A DNA stretch of 42,869 nt from JBGMEA01 sp964444065. Its GTDB lineage: Bacteria; Bacillota; Clostridia; Eubacteriales; Anaerofustaceae. Of the stretch, positions 8,838 through 16,965 are shown piece after piece. The position numbers were made by a program, and so were the translations under genes. A model generated the notes under the pieces. That model made no database searches, had not been told where the DNA came from, and was given only the letters and a program-made list of their open reading frames with translations. The first letter of the stretch is position 1; each line of letters begins with the position of its first letter. The stretch covers positions 1 through 42,869 of the forward strand of contig CAYUFL010000010.1 of assembly GCA_964444065.1 (NCBI GenBank). Reading direction: 5' to 3'.

Positions 8838-9503
8838 TTATAAAATCGTTTTATTCTTTTTCAAATAAGTTCTGTATATTGATTCCATGTGCGGTTTTGG
8901 ATTTTGGTGGTCTGCGCAGTCTTGGAAATAAGATTTCAGTGCTGTATCAAAAAAATCGAGATAGGATGCAATAGAATTTCCGATGAGGTTTGATTCACAG
9001 TCGTTGTATATTTCCGGAGCTGCAAATTTTCTTTCGAATTTACCCGAATCAACAATCGTTTCAGGCTTTATATCAGGGTAGGATCCCTTCAGAAGATCGA
9101 GCTCTATTGCGGACCAAAGCCCGAAAAAATCGCTTAAAAAATGAATTAATTTAGGATTCTGCGTGCGCAGCGAAACGCGCAAGACTCCTATGTGCAGTTC
9201 GCAGTTTCGATATAATTCCACCGAATAGCGAATGGAAGGATTGTATTTGTAATCCAAAGCACTTCGCACTGCAAAAATGCTGTCCGACGGAGAATGTATA
9301 TACTGAAAGCGATCCGTATCAATCAGTGTTTCGATATGACTGAAAATATCTTTTATGCGCATTTCGGGTGTAATGCAGGAACAATACTCAGCAAGTATCC
9401 GATTGATCATATTGGATCGGTTCGTTTTTTGTTTGTACGCAACACGATCGACCGCTTTTACAACCGAATCCATTAAAACCAGACTGTACACGTTTTTTTG
9501 CAT
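8838..9503 (-). CDS. Ribbon-helix-helix domain protein upstream of clpB
   Basis: About 221 residues. The first ~42 look like a MetJ/CopG-type ribbon-helix-helix DNA-binding fold: strand YSLVLM (6-11), helix DSVVKAVDRVAYKQ, turn TNRSN (27-31), helix MINRILAEY. The remaining ~180 residues form a domain I do not recognise, rich in aromatic and charged residues and without membrane segments. The start at 9503 is chosen because it has a GAAGGGAGA site and lies below a TTTACA-N17-TACAAT promoter; an upstream extension would include the promoter. It is the first gene of an operon with clpB 16 bp downstream, which suggests it controls or responds to the same stress. A regulatory role is inference. 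Confidence 0.75.
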   Translation of the reverse strand: MQKNVYSLVLMDSVVKAVDRVAYKQKTNRSNMINRILAEYCSCITPEMRIKDIFSHIETLIDTDRFQYIHSPSDSIFAVRSALDYKYNPSIRYSVELYRNCELHIGVLRVSLRTQNPKLIHFLSDFFGLWSAIELDLLKGSYPDIKPETIVDSGKFERKFAAPEIYNDCESNLIGNSIASYLDFFDTALKSYFQDCADHQNPKPHMESIYRTYLKKNKTIL

Positions 9504-9534
9504 AACATTCTCCCTTCTGCCCAATAATAAAATA

Positions 9535-9563
9535 ATTGTAATACTGAATTGATAAAATGTAAA
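9535..9563 (-). promoter_or_regulatory. Promoter of the RHH-clpB operon
   Basis: On the minus strand, TTTACA (9563-9558), 17-bp spacer, TACAAT (9540-9535), about 32 bp before the start codon at 9503. Confidence 0.55.
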
Positions 9564-9599
9564 TGCATTTATATAATTATAATAACAATTTAATAAAAA

Positions 9600-9617
9600 A
9601 GACGGCAAATGCCGTCT
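9600..9617 (-). terminator. Terminator of the murT/gatD-like operon
   Basis: Perfect stem AGACGGC / GCCGTCT with loop AAAT, followed on the minus strand by TTTTTTATTA, 9 bp past the amidotransferase-like stop. Confidence 0.85.
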
Positions 9618-9625
9618 GGTTGAAT

Positions 9626-10363
9626 TCATCCGTTATGATCAGGGTGTTTCGCCGTCATCACATCATGGATGCGTGCTTCGTAAGCTTCTCGCTCAAAGGG
9701 GATGTAGCATTCGCAGTATGATTCACCGAATAATTGTTTGAGCAGAGAATTCGAAAAATATGGGTTTTGCAGCAGGACGGGACCCAAAAGATAGGTTGCA
9801 AATAAATTGCGATAATGGATTCCTTCCCATTGATCGTGTACCAAAACACCTTTTTCTTTCAGTACGCGGGAGAAAGGATAGGGATTGTGTTCTGTTACGG
9901 TTTTTGTCATTAGATTTTTATATCCCGCAATTTTCTGCCCTTCATATTCTGCAATCACGTTAACGGAATAGCGTTTTCCATCAAAACGTTGCGCTTCCAA
10001 CGGGAAGAATTTCAGTCCATCCAATTGATTCCCGTTTGTCAGTGTAATATGATCATAGAATACTTCGGCTGAATTGCCTGTGGCAAGCACATATCCATCG
10101 TTTTCGATGAAGTCATGCAATTCATTGCGATATGCGGATAATGCCTGTATCAGCACCGATTGTTGGTTTTCTGTCGTGGGTCCGATATAGACCATATCGA
10201 CTTGTCCATTTATAAATGCAGGGTTTTCGCCGCGGGGAGTTTTAATGATTTCAATGCGGTTGCCCATCAGTTCTGCTTTTTTCTGGAGATAAAGAAGATT
10301 TCCGTGATCCCCGTAAAAATGGCATAATTCAGGGCAGATATATTCGATCTTAATGATTTTCAT
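9626..10363 (-). CDS. GatD-like glutamine amidotransferase domain protein, catalytic residues lost
   Basis: Class I glutamine amidotransferase fold of the GatD/CobB-CobQ type, 245 residues. GatD normally supplies ammonia to MurT for amidating D-Glu of lipid II. Fold-level landmarks are kept: YGDHGNLLYLQKKA near residues 17-30, IENDGYVLATG, GIHYRNLFATYL and GPVLLQNP. Against my recollection of S. aureus GatD, the catalytic Cys of ICGGYQ aligns with Gly96 (ATGNSAE), the catalytic His of YLHGP is Leu193 (YLLGP), and the oxyanion GGG is GPT (61-63). Glutaminase activity is therefore unlikely. The start has a GGAGGG site and overlaps the murT-like gene by 14 bp, so the two are coupled. It may be a structural partner, use free ammonia, or have a new role. 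Confidence 0.8.
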   Translation of the reverse strand: MKIIKIEYICPELCHFYGDHGNLLYLQKKAELMGNRIEIIKTPRGENPAFINGQVDMVYIGPTTENQQSVLIQALSAYRNELHDFIENDGYVLATGNSAEVFYDHITLTNGNQLDGLKFFPLEAQRFDGKRYSVNVIAEYEGQKIAGYKNLMTKTVTEHNPYPFSRVLKEKGVLVHDQWEGIHYRNLFATYLLGPVLLQNPYFSNSLLKQLFGESYCECYIPFEREAYEARIHDVMTAKHPDHNG

Positions 10364-11744
10364 GTAGTTTGCCCTCCATAACCAATGCCTGCTTTAATTT
10401 TTTTGACCATTCTCTGAAATAAACTTCAAAGAAGTATAAAATAGTACCGCCCTTGACTGCGTCGTAATCGATCATTTTCACGACTTTTGTGTCATATTGA
10501 TATGTGATTTCGATTTTTCCCGGATCAGCTCCTGCCAATACGAGTCTGAGGGCAACATCGTTTGCTCTCGGACCGATGGCAATATATTTTAACACATCAT
10601 CACTGATAAGAAATTCAAAGTCGGTATCATAGAACCACGAGGTGTCTTCATGATGACTGTGTAATCCATATTCACGGTCATTTACAGCAATGAGTATTAC
10701 CTTTTTCCCGGTGATCGTTTTTGCTTTGGCAAAACTTTGGGAACAGGAAATCGGATTTTGTGATTTGCCGACCATAGAAATGATATCTGTATCATTCACA
10801 CGCACTTCTTCATAACGTCCGCCGGCTTTCGAGAGCGATTGCAATGATTCTGTCAGAAATTCCAGATCGTAGCCAAGATCCAAACACAATGATACGATTG
10901 CGAGATTGTTGTAGATTTCGAAAAGATTGCCGGTAGGGAATGTTTGTAGTGCGGCATGAGAACGGATTTTGTCATTGACACGATACGTGTTTGTTTCGGA
11001 GTTGATTTCATCGGCATAAATCTGAGGTTGGGGCATGCTGTATCCGCAATGTTGACAATGCGCACGTCCGATATGATGGAACTGAATGTATTCGTAGGTG
11101 ATCGGCATTAAGCACTGTGGACAGACTTTCACGTCGCAGATAATATTTTCGCATTGATCGGTTGCAAATGGCGCTTTTGCGGCTCCGTAGAATATTTTTC
11201 TGTTGCCTTCGCGTCCCAGCGTGCAGGACAGCATATCGTCGGCATTCAGAATCAATGTCGGTTCCGCGGGAATTTTCTCAAGCTTTTCGAAAACAAAATC
11301 GGGGTGTGCATTGCGGCTGATCGAGTCTCTGTATAAATTGGTCACAAGCAGATAATCAGGATGCAGTTGTTTGCAGAGTTTTGCTGTTACATCTTCATCT
11401 ACTTCCAATACGGCGGCATCCGCTTTGATTTCTCCGGCTAAGTTTGAATATTTGATCATCTTGGATATAATACCGGAATTCATATTGCTGCCTTCCTTGT
11501 TATTGACAACCGTCAGCCCCTTCTCGCGCAAAATGTGGCTGAGTGTAATGGAAGAAACGGTTTTACCGTTTGTTCCGGTAATAAAAATGAGTAATTTCGG
11601 CAGTTTCATATCCAAAAGAATATTGGGGTATATTTTCAGGCAGATGTTGCCCGGCAGGTTATTGGCAGAAAATCCGAACAGATTCAGACCGAAGATAAGC
11701 ACCTTACATACCCCGATCGTTGCAATCATTTTGATTTTATTCAT
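10350..11744 (-). CDS. murT: MurT-like Mur ligase (lipid II isoglutaminyl synthase subunit)
   Basis: Mur-ligase-family ATPase (464 residues), the synthetase half of the MurT-GatD complex that amidates the alpha-carboxyl of D-Glu in lipid II at the cytoplasmic membrane. ATP loop ITGTNGKTVSS, then VVNNKEGSNMNSG, the four-Cys zinc ribbon CPQC...CQHC typical of MurT, and a C-terminal DUF1727 domain with DTSWFYDTDFE and IGPRANDVALRL. Differences from classical MurT: NLYRDSISRNAH replaces NLFRDQLDRYGE, and NDREYGLHSHHEDTSW carries a short insertion. The start has a GAAAGG site. The partner downstream overlaps it and has lost its amidotransferase residues, so this pair may be a divergent paralogue rather than the main lipid II amidation enzyme. 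Confidence 0.82.
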   Translation of the reverse strand: MNKIKMIATIGVCKVLIFGLNLFGFSANNLPGNICLKIYPNILLDMKLPKLLIFITGTNGKTVSSITLSHILREKGLTVVNNKEGSNMNSGIISKMIKYSNLAGEIKADAAVLEVDEDVTAKLCKQLHPDYLLVTNLYRDSISRNAHPDFVFEKLEKIPAEPTLILNADDMLSCTLGREGNRKIFYGAAKAPFATDQCENIICDVKVCPQCLMPITYEYIQFHHIGRAHCQHCGYSMPQPQIYADEINSETNTYRVNDKIRSHAALQTFPTGNLFEIYNNLAIVSLCLDLGYDLEFLTESLQSLSKAGGRYEEVRVNDTDIISMVGKSQNPISCSQSFAKAKTITGKKVILIAVNDREYGLHSHHEDTSWFYDTDFEFLISDDVLKYIAIGPRANDVALRLVLAGADPGKIEITYQYDTKVVKMIDYDAVKGGTILYFFEVYFREWSKKLKQALVMEGKLHENH

Positions 11745-11774
11745 GTAATACCTTTCGTTCGAACAATATGTCTT

Positions 11775-11804
11775 ATTTTAGCACAACCGTTTCGTAGGAA
11801 TCAA
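11775..11804 (-). promoter_or_regulatory. Promoter of the murT-like operon
   Basis: On the minus strand, TTGATT (11804-11799), 18-bp spacer, TAAAAT (11780-11775), ~30 bp before the murT-like start. Confidence 0.5.
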
Positions 11805-11860
11805 CTGAAAAAGGGATTCGCAGCAATGATATAAAAATAGTTGGTTGGGATTATTTTTCT

Positions 11861-11888
11861 TTGAAAATAAAGTATTTTGTGATATAAT
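11861..11888 (+). promoter_or_regulatory. Promoter of secG-hppA
   Basis: TTGAAA (11861-11866), 16-bp spacer, extended -10 TGA-TATAAT (TATAAT at 11883-11888), 30 bp before the secG start. Confidence 0.7.
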
Positions 11889-11917
11889 TTCTACTTGTAA
11901 AAGTGTGGAGGTATCGT

Positions 11918-12151
11918 ATGAAATTAGCATTAGCGATCATAGTATTTGTCTCAAGTATTATATTGATTGCATCAGTTCTTTTGCAAGAAGGAAAGAGCGC
12001 AGGCATGAGCGGCACAGTCGCCGGCGGTGCGGAGTCCCTCTTCGGCAAAAGCAGATCAAAAGATTTGCAGTCTATTTTGCAAAGGGTTACAGTTGTCTCT
12101 GGCATTATTTTCATGGCTGTTATTTTTTTATTCAGCGCTTTATACAGTTAA
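11918..12151 (+). CDS. secG: Preprotein translocase subunit SecG
   Basis: Small non-essential subunit of the SecYEG channel that assists SecA-driven protein export. The 77 residues fit SecG: two membrane helices (about 3-22 and 53-75) flank a cytoplasmic loop with the family landmarks VLLQEGKSAGMSG and GGAESLFGKSRSKD. The ATG at 11918 is set by a GGAGGT site 5 bp upstream; the upstream in-frame GTG at 11903 would overlap that site. It shares the 11861-11888 promoter with the membrane pyrophosphatase 16 bp downstream, with no terminator between. Confidence 0.93.
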   Translation: MKLALAIIVFVSSIILIASVLLQEGKSAGMSGTVAGGAESLFGKSRSKDLQSILQRVTVVSGIIFMAVIFLFSALYS

Positions 12152-12167
12152 TTAATTAGGAGGAAAA

Positions 12168-14153
12168 ATGGAAATCATCTTATATCTTGCTCCCATAGCA
12201 GGGATATTGGCATTGTTGGTTGCATTGTTTTTAACAAAGTCAATCAACAGCGCCGACGCCGGTACAGACAGAATGAAAGAAATCGCATCTTTCATTCATG
12301 AAGGTGCAATGGCATTTTTGAAAAGCGAATACAAATTTATCGCTATCTTTGTAGCAGTCCTGTTTGTTGTATTGGCATTCACATTAGGATTGCCGACTGC
12401 GATATGTTTCTTGTTTGGCGCAGTACTTTCGGTTCTCGCGGGTTTTTGCGGAATGAGCGTCGCCACAAAGGCGAATGTCAGAACTGCAAATGCAGCAAGA
12501 ACGACAGGTTTGGCTGCTGCACTGAAAATTGCGTTCAGAGGCGGCGCGGTGATGGGTTTGTGCGTTGTCGGTTTTGGTATCGTCGGCGTTACGGTATGTT
12601 ACCTCATATTCGGCGGCAACACAGTTGTTTTGACCGGATTTGGTTTGGGCGCATCATCCATCGCACTCTTCGGACGTGTCGGCGGGGGTATTTATACCAA
12701 GGCTGCTGATGTAGGTGCCGATCTCGTCGGAAAAGTAGAAGCAGGCATTCCTGAAGACGATCCGAGAAATCCTGCTGTTATTGCAGATAACGTAGGGGAT
12801 AACGTCGGTGACGTTGCAGGTATGGGTTCTGATTTATATGAATCATATGTCGGATCTATCATTTCTGCGGTAACGTTGGGTGCGGTACTCGGAGGGATTA
12901 AATTTATTTTATTTCCTTTTGCACTTGCAGCAATCGGTATTATCGCATCGATTATCGGAACGTTCTTCGTGAAAGGCAAAGCAGGACAGGATCCCAGAAA
13001 CTCATTGAATTTGGGAACTTACGCAAGCGGCATTGTTGTTATTATCGCTGCTTACTTCCTTACACAATTTGTTTTGGGTGATATGAAGTACTTTATCGGT
13101 ATCGTTGCCGGTTTGGCTGTAGGTATCGCAATCGGGAAAATCACTGAACTGTACACCTCTGACTCATTTAAATATGTAAAAAGAATTGCACAGCAAAGTG
13201 AAACAGGCGCAGCAACAAACATTATCACCGGTCTTTCTGTCGGTATGATGTCGACGGCGCTGCCGGTTATCCTGATCTGTGTGGCAATCGCTTTGGCATA
13301 TTTCTTGGGCGGCGGACTGTATGGTATCGCTCTTGCCGCTGTCGGCATGCTTTCAACTTCAGGTATGACAATTGCAGTAGATGCATACGGCCCTGTTGCC
13401 GATAACGCAGGCGGTATTGCCGAAATGTCAGAACTCGATCACAGCGTCAGAGAAATTACGGATAAACTTGACTCTGTCGGAAATACAACTGCTGCTATCG
13501 GAAAAGGTTTTGCAATCGGTTCAGCTGCATTGACAGCACTTGCGCTGTTTGCATCTTACACGTCTGCTGTTGGTATTGATGCAGCGCAAACATCGATCTT
13601 AAAGCCGTTGGTTATCATCGGTATGCTTTTCGGCGGAATGCTGCCTTTCTTATTCAGCGCATTGACAATGAGCGCTGTGGGGAAAGCTGCAAATCAGATG
13701 ATCGACGAAGTGAGACGTCAATTCAGAGAAATCCCGGGCATATTGGCAGGGACGGCGAAACCGGATTACACAACTTGCGTCGGTATTTCGACAAAAGCGG
13801 CTTTGAAAGAAATGGTTCTTCCCGGTTTGATCGCTATTATCGCTCCTTTATTAGTTGGCTTATGCTTGGGTCTGGAAGCGTTGGCAGGTTTGTTGGTCGG
13901 TTCCCTTGTAACCGGTGTGTTGCTGGCAATTCAAATGGCAAACTCCGGCGGAGCGTGGGATAATGCAAAGAAATACATCGAAGGCGGAGCCCACGGCGGA
14001 AAAGGCAGCGATGCACACAAAGCTGCAGTCGTAGGAGATACAGTCGGTGACCCATACAAAGATACTTCGGGTCCTTCATTGAACATTTTGATTAAACTGA
14101 TGACAATTGTTTCTTTGGTGTTTGCTCCGTTGTTCCTTAAAATCTGGGGTTAA
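12168..14153 (+). CDS. hppA: Ion-translocating membrane pyrophosphatase
   Basis: Integral membrane pump (661 residues, about 16 helices) that couples hydrolysis of pyrophosphate to export of H+ and/or Na+. The substrate and Mg sites are plain: GGGIYTKAADVGADLVGKVE, then PRNPAVIADNVGDNVGDVAG, DAYGPVADNAGGIAEM and the C-terminal GDTVGDPYKDTSGPSLN. The potassium-selector position reads GNTTAAIGKG with Ala where K+-independent enzymes carry Lys, so a K+-dependent enzyme is expected. Whether it pumps Na+ or H+ cannot be settled from motifs. The start has an AGGAGG site. A strong terminator follows at 14192. Confidence 0.96.
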   Translation: MEIILYLAPIAGILALLVALFLTKSINSADAGTDRMKEIASFIHEGAMAFLKSEYKFIAIFVAVLFVVLAFTLGLPTAICFLFGAVLSVLAGFCGMSVATKANVRTANAARTTGLAAALKIAFRGGAVMGLCVVGFGIVGVTVCYLIFGGNTVVLTGFGLGASSIALFGRVGGGIYTKAADVGADLVGKVEAGIPEDDPRNPAVIADNVGDNVGDVAGMGSDLYESYVGSIISAVTLGAVLGGIKFILFPFALAAIGIIASIIGTFFVKGKAGQDPRNSLNLGTYASGIVVIIAAYFLTQFVLGDMKYFIGIVAGLAVGIAIGKITELYTSDSFKYVKRIAQQSETGAATNIITGLSVGMMSTALPVILICVAIALAYFLGGGLYGIALAAVGMLSTSGMTIAVDAYGPVADNAGGIAEMSELDHSVREITDKLDSVGNTTAAIGKGFAIGSAALTALALFASYTSAVGIDAAQTSILKPLVIIGMLFGGMLPFLFSALTMSAVGKAANQMIDEVRRQFREIPGILAGTAKPDYTTCVGISTKAALKEMVLPGLIAIIAPLLVGLCLGLEALAGLLVGSLVTGVLLAIQMANSGGAWDNAKKYIEGGAHGGKGSDAHKAAVVGDTVGDPYKDTSGPSLNILIKLMTIVSLVFAPLFLKIWG

Positions 14154-14191
14154 TCACTTTTTACAGACAAATACGTTCATATATCCACATA

Positions 14192-14215
14192 CCCGCCGGA
14201 TTCCGGCGGGTTTTT
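14192..14215 (+). terminator. Terminator of secG-hppA
   Basis: GC-rich stem CCCGCCGG / CCGGCGGG with loop ATT and TTTTT tract. Confidence 0.93.
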
Positions 14216-14225
14216 AATTTTCCGC

Positions 14226-14256
14226 TTGACATTGACGTTACGTTATGGTTTATGCT
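14226..14256 (+). promoter_or_regulatory. MerR-type promoter and operator with 19-bp spacer
   Basis: TTGACA (14226-14231) and TATGCT (14251-14256) are 19 bp apart, the over-long spacing typical of promoters activated by MerR proteins that twist DNA. The spacer holds the imperfect palindrome TGACGT-T-ACGTTA, a plausible dimer site. It lies directly before the TipA-like gene, so autoregulation is inferred. Confidence 0.7.
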
Positions 14257-14278
14257 ACGATTGTTGAGAGGGAAATAT

Positions 14279-15037
14279 ATGGAGTACACAATAAAGGAAT
14301 TTGCTGATATGGCAAATCTCACGACCAGAACTTTGCGCTACTATGATCAAATCGGACTTTTGAAACCGCAGAAGATCAGTGATTCCGGATATCGGATCTA
14401 TACTTCGGAACAAACAGACCGCTTGCAGCAGATTCTTTATTATCGATCGTTTGGCATGGAACTCAGTCAAATCGCTGCGATTGTGAATGATGATCGGTTT
14501 GACCTGTTACAGGCGTTGTGTAAACACAAAAAGATCCTTCTTGACAAAATAACAGAAGTTAATTTACAGTTGGCAGTTATAAATCAATCGATTGCTGCCG
14601 CGGAAGGGAGGATTATGATGTCAGATCAAGAAAAATTTGAAGGATTTAAAAGAGATTTAATCGATGAAAATGAACGTAAATACGGCAAAGAAATACGTGA
14701 AAAATATGGCGATGAATCAGTAAATGCGTCTTATGCGCGCATCAATAATATGGATGCGGGTACATACCAAAAAACCGAGGCACTCGGGAATGAACTGATT
14801 CGGATTCTGATCGAAGCATATCGCGAAGGCGATCCTGCGTCTGCTCTTGCGCAAAAAGCAGCTGAAATGCATAAAGAATGGCTTTGCTGCTATTGGACGG
14901 AATACAGTGAGCAAGCGCATGCTGCTGTGGCGCGGATGTACGTTGACGATGAACGATTCACTGCGTATTACGACAAGTATCAGCCGGGACTTGCTGTCTT
15001 TCTAAGGGATGCCGTTTTGATCTATACGGCAAAATAA
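14279..15037 (+). CDS. MerR-family regulator with TipAS ligand-binding domain
   Basis: 252-residue TipA/Mta-type transcription activator. N-terminal MerR winged helix (YTIKEFADMANLTTRTLRYYDQIGLLKP, residues 3-30, then SGYRIYTSEQ), a connecting coiled coil (about 75-110) and a C-terminal TipAS domain of ~130 residues with AEMHKEWLCCYW, YVDDERFTAYYDKY and the final LRDAVLIYTAK. TipAS domains bind thiopeptide-like or other bulky drugs and switch on efflux or sequestration genes. The ATG at 14279 has a GAGAGGG site; the GTT/TTA region upstream is the promoter itself. No target gene is in the same direction. The ABC exporter converging from 15082 is the nearest transport candidate but is transcribed from its own far promoter. 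Confidence 0.88.
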   Translation: MEYTIKEFADMANLTTRTLRYYDQIGLLKPQKISDSGYRIYTSEQTDRLQQILYYRSFGMELSQIAAIVNDDRFDLLQALCKHKKILLDKITEVNLQLAVINQSIAAAEGRIMMSDQEKFEGFKRDLIDENERKYGKEIREKYGDESVNASYARINNMDAGTYQKTEALGNELIRILIEAYREGDPASALAQKAAEMHKEWLCCYWTEYSEQAHAAVARMYVDDERFTAYYDKYQPGLAVFLRDAVLIYTAK

Positions 15038-15071
15038 AAGAAAGTCTGACTATTATGTCAGGCTTTCTTTT
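15036..15071. terminator. Bidirectional terminator between MerR and ABC exporter genes
   Basis: Long stem AAAAGAAAGTCTGAC / GTCAGGCTTTCTTTT (one G-T pair) with loop TATTAT. It has T tracts in both directions and sits between convergent genes. Confidence 0.88.
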
Positions 15072-15081
15072 ACATTTTGAC

Positions 15082-16815
15082 TTATGATTCGGCTAATTGT
15101 GTTTCCACGCTTTGTGCATTGTACAGCTTGGCGTAGATTCCGTTCTTCTTAATCAATGATTTGTGCGTGCCTTCCTCAATAATGGTACCTTTATTCATGA
15201 CGATGATCCTGCCGGCATTTTCGATTGTTTGCAGACGGTGTGCAATAATAAGGGTCGTTCTGTTTTTAGCCAGATTCTCGAAGGATTGTTGAATTATCTT
15301 TTCGTTCTCGTTATCAAGACTGGAAGTTGCTTCGTCCAAAATAAGGATCGGCGGATTTTTCAGAAAAGTTCTTGCAATCGCAACACGTTGTTTCTGACCG
15401 CCCGAAAGCTTCACGCCGCGTTCACCGACAATCGTGTCGTAGCCATTTGGCAGTTCCATAATAAAGTCATGGAGATTTGCAAATATTGCAGCTTGAACAA
15501 TTTCGTCGTCAGACGAGTCCACTTTCCCGTAAGCAATATTATCTTTTACGGATCCGTTGAATAAGAAGACGTCCTGCTGGACGACTCCGATATTGCGTCT
15601 TAACGACTCTTGTGTAAAGTCTCTGATATCCGTGTTATCGATACAAATACTACCGCCTGTAATTTCATAGAATCTTGGAATGAGCGAACAGAGGGTTGTT
15701 TTTCCTGCACCGCTGGGACCGACAATGGCAACCGTTTCACCTTTTTTAATATTCAGATTGAAATCCTGCAAAATCGGCACATCGTTTCCGTACGAGAAAG
15801 ATACATGATCAAAGATCAGATTTCCGTCCAAAATACCGGCCTCTTTTGCGTCAGTCGCGTCCTTAATCTCCGGTTCCATCGCCAACACCTCCATGCAACG
15901 CTTAAACCCGGTTACTGATTTTTGGTAATCCTCAATCAAAGATGTAAAGCGTCGAACCGGTTGTACGAAAACATTAACAAACATTAGAAATTCCACCAAT
16001 ACACCGATGGTCATTTGGTTTGTGTAGACCAGATATCCGCCGACAAATATTACGATAATGTTGAGCAATCCGGTAAAAAAGTGCATGTTGCTGACGAATT
16101 TCGCCATAAATTTATAGGTTGCGGCACGTACATTTTTATACGTTTTACATGTTTCGCCGAACCGCTGAATCTCATAATCTTCATTGGTAAAGGCTTTTAC
16201 TACGCGAATACCGGAAATGCTGTCTTCAATGTGTGCCGATATCTCAGCATTCTGCTTTTTGACATCCATATAAGCATTTTCCCATTTCATGTTGTTATGA
16301 ACGGCCGAAAGAATCATAATCGGCACAATTAGGAAAATAATAATGGTCAGCAGTGCATTGGACTGTATCATTGCAATGAAGGAACCAATGAGGATGATCG
16401 CGGAAATGAAAAGATCTTCAGGTCCGTGATGTGCAAACTCGCTGATATCAAAAATATCGTTCGTCAGCCTTGAAATAATATGACCGGTTTTCTGGTTGTC
16501 ATAATAAGAAAACGACATTGATTGGAGATGTCGGTATACGTTTTCTCTTAAATCAACTTCGATGCGCAAACCGAGCGTATGTCCGTAGAATGTAACGATA
16601 TATTCAAACAGGTATTTCAATGCGTACGCGAAGACGGTGGACGCACATAAAATAACCAGCAGACGAAAATCTTTTGACGGAATGATATCATCAATGATTT
16701 TGCCCGTTAAAACAGGGAATGCCAAATCGACTGCAGACATCAGTAACGCAGCTGACATATCAAGTATCAGTAATTTTTTATGAGGGACATACATTTGAAT
16801 AAATTTTTTAAGCAT
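15082..16815 (-). CDS. ABC exporter, fused permease and ATPase (MsbA/BmrA type)
   Basis: Half-transporter (577 residues) that should dimerise to export lipids or drugs. Six membrane helices lie in the first ~320 residues, with the intracellular loop YRHLQSMSFSYYDNQKTGHIISRL. The ATPase has Walker A GPSGAGKTTL, Q-loop GVVQQDVFLF, signature LSGGQKQR, Walker B ILILDEATSSLD and switch His in IAHRLQT. The start at 16815 (MLKKFIQMYVPHKK) is chosen because the TTGATT-N17-TATATT promoter lies at 16875-16847; a longer in-frame start at 16875 would overlap the promoter. The RBS is weak (AAAGAGAA). Substrate unknown. A TipA-type regulator lies tail to tail with it. Confidence 0.92.
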   Translation of the reverse strand: MLKKFIQMYVPHKKLLILDMSAALLMSAVDLAFPVLTGKIIDDIIPSKDFRLLVILCASTVFAYALKYLFEYIVTFYGHTLGLRIEVDLRENVYRHLQSMSFSYYDNQKTGHIISRLTNDIFDISEFAHHGPEDLFISAIILIGSFIAMIQSNALLTIIIFLIVPIMILSAVHNNMKWENAYMDVKKQNAEISAHIEDSISGIRVVKAFTNEDYEIQRFGETCKTYKNVRAATYKFMAKFVSNMHFFTGLLNIIVIFVGGYLVYTNQMTIGVLVEFLMFVNVFVQPVRRFTSLIEDYQKSVTGFKRCMEVLAMEPEIKDATDAKEAGILDGNLIFDHVSFSYGNDVPILQDFNLNIKKGETVAIVGPSGAGKTTLCSLIPRFYEITGGSICIDNTDIRDFTQESLRRNIGVVQQDVFLFNGSVKDNIAYGKVDSSDDEIVQAAIFANLHDFIMELPNGYDTIVGERGVKLSGGQKQRVAIARTFLKNPPILILDEATSSLDNENEKIIQQSFENLAKNRTTLIIAHRLQTIENAGRIIVMNKGTIIEEGTHKSLIKKNGIYAKLYNAQSVETQLAES

Positions 16816-16846
16816 AATGTTATTCTCTTTCTTGGCGATGTAACAT

Positions 16847-16875
16847 AATATACAGGAAAAATGGCATAAAATCAA
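16847..16875 (-). promoter_or_regulatory. Promoter of the ABC exporter
   Basis: Minus strand TTGATT (16875-16870), 17-bp spacer, TATATT (16852-16847); the start codon is ~32 bp further on. Confidence 0.6.
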
Positions 16876-16908
16876 GTATATCTGCTGTGTGAATATTCTG
16901 AAACACTT

Positions 16909-16936
16909 TTTGAAGCAGTGTCTGACATGGTATAAT
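16909..16936 (+). promoter_or_regulatory. Promoter of the M24 peptidase
   Basis: TTTGAA (16909-16914), 16-bp spacer, extended -10 TGG-TATAAT (TATAAT 16931-16936), 30 bp before the ATG. Confidence 0.6.
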
Positions 16937-16965
16937 AAATCAACATAAACGAGCGAGGTATATCA

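Noticed and set aside
9504..9600. CIRCE or CtsR operator before the clpB operon
   Set aside because: No TTAGCACTC-N9-GAGTGCTAA and no GGTCAAA heptads were found.
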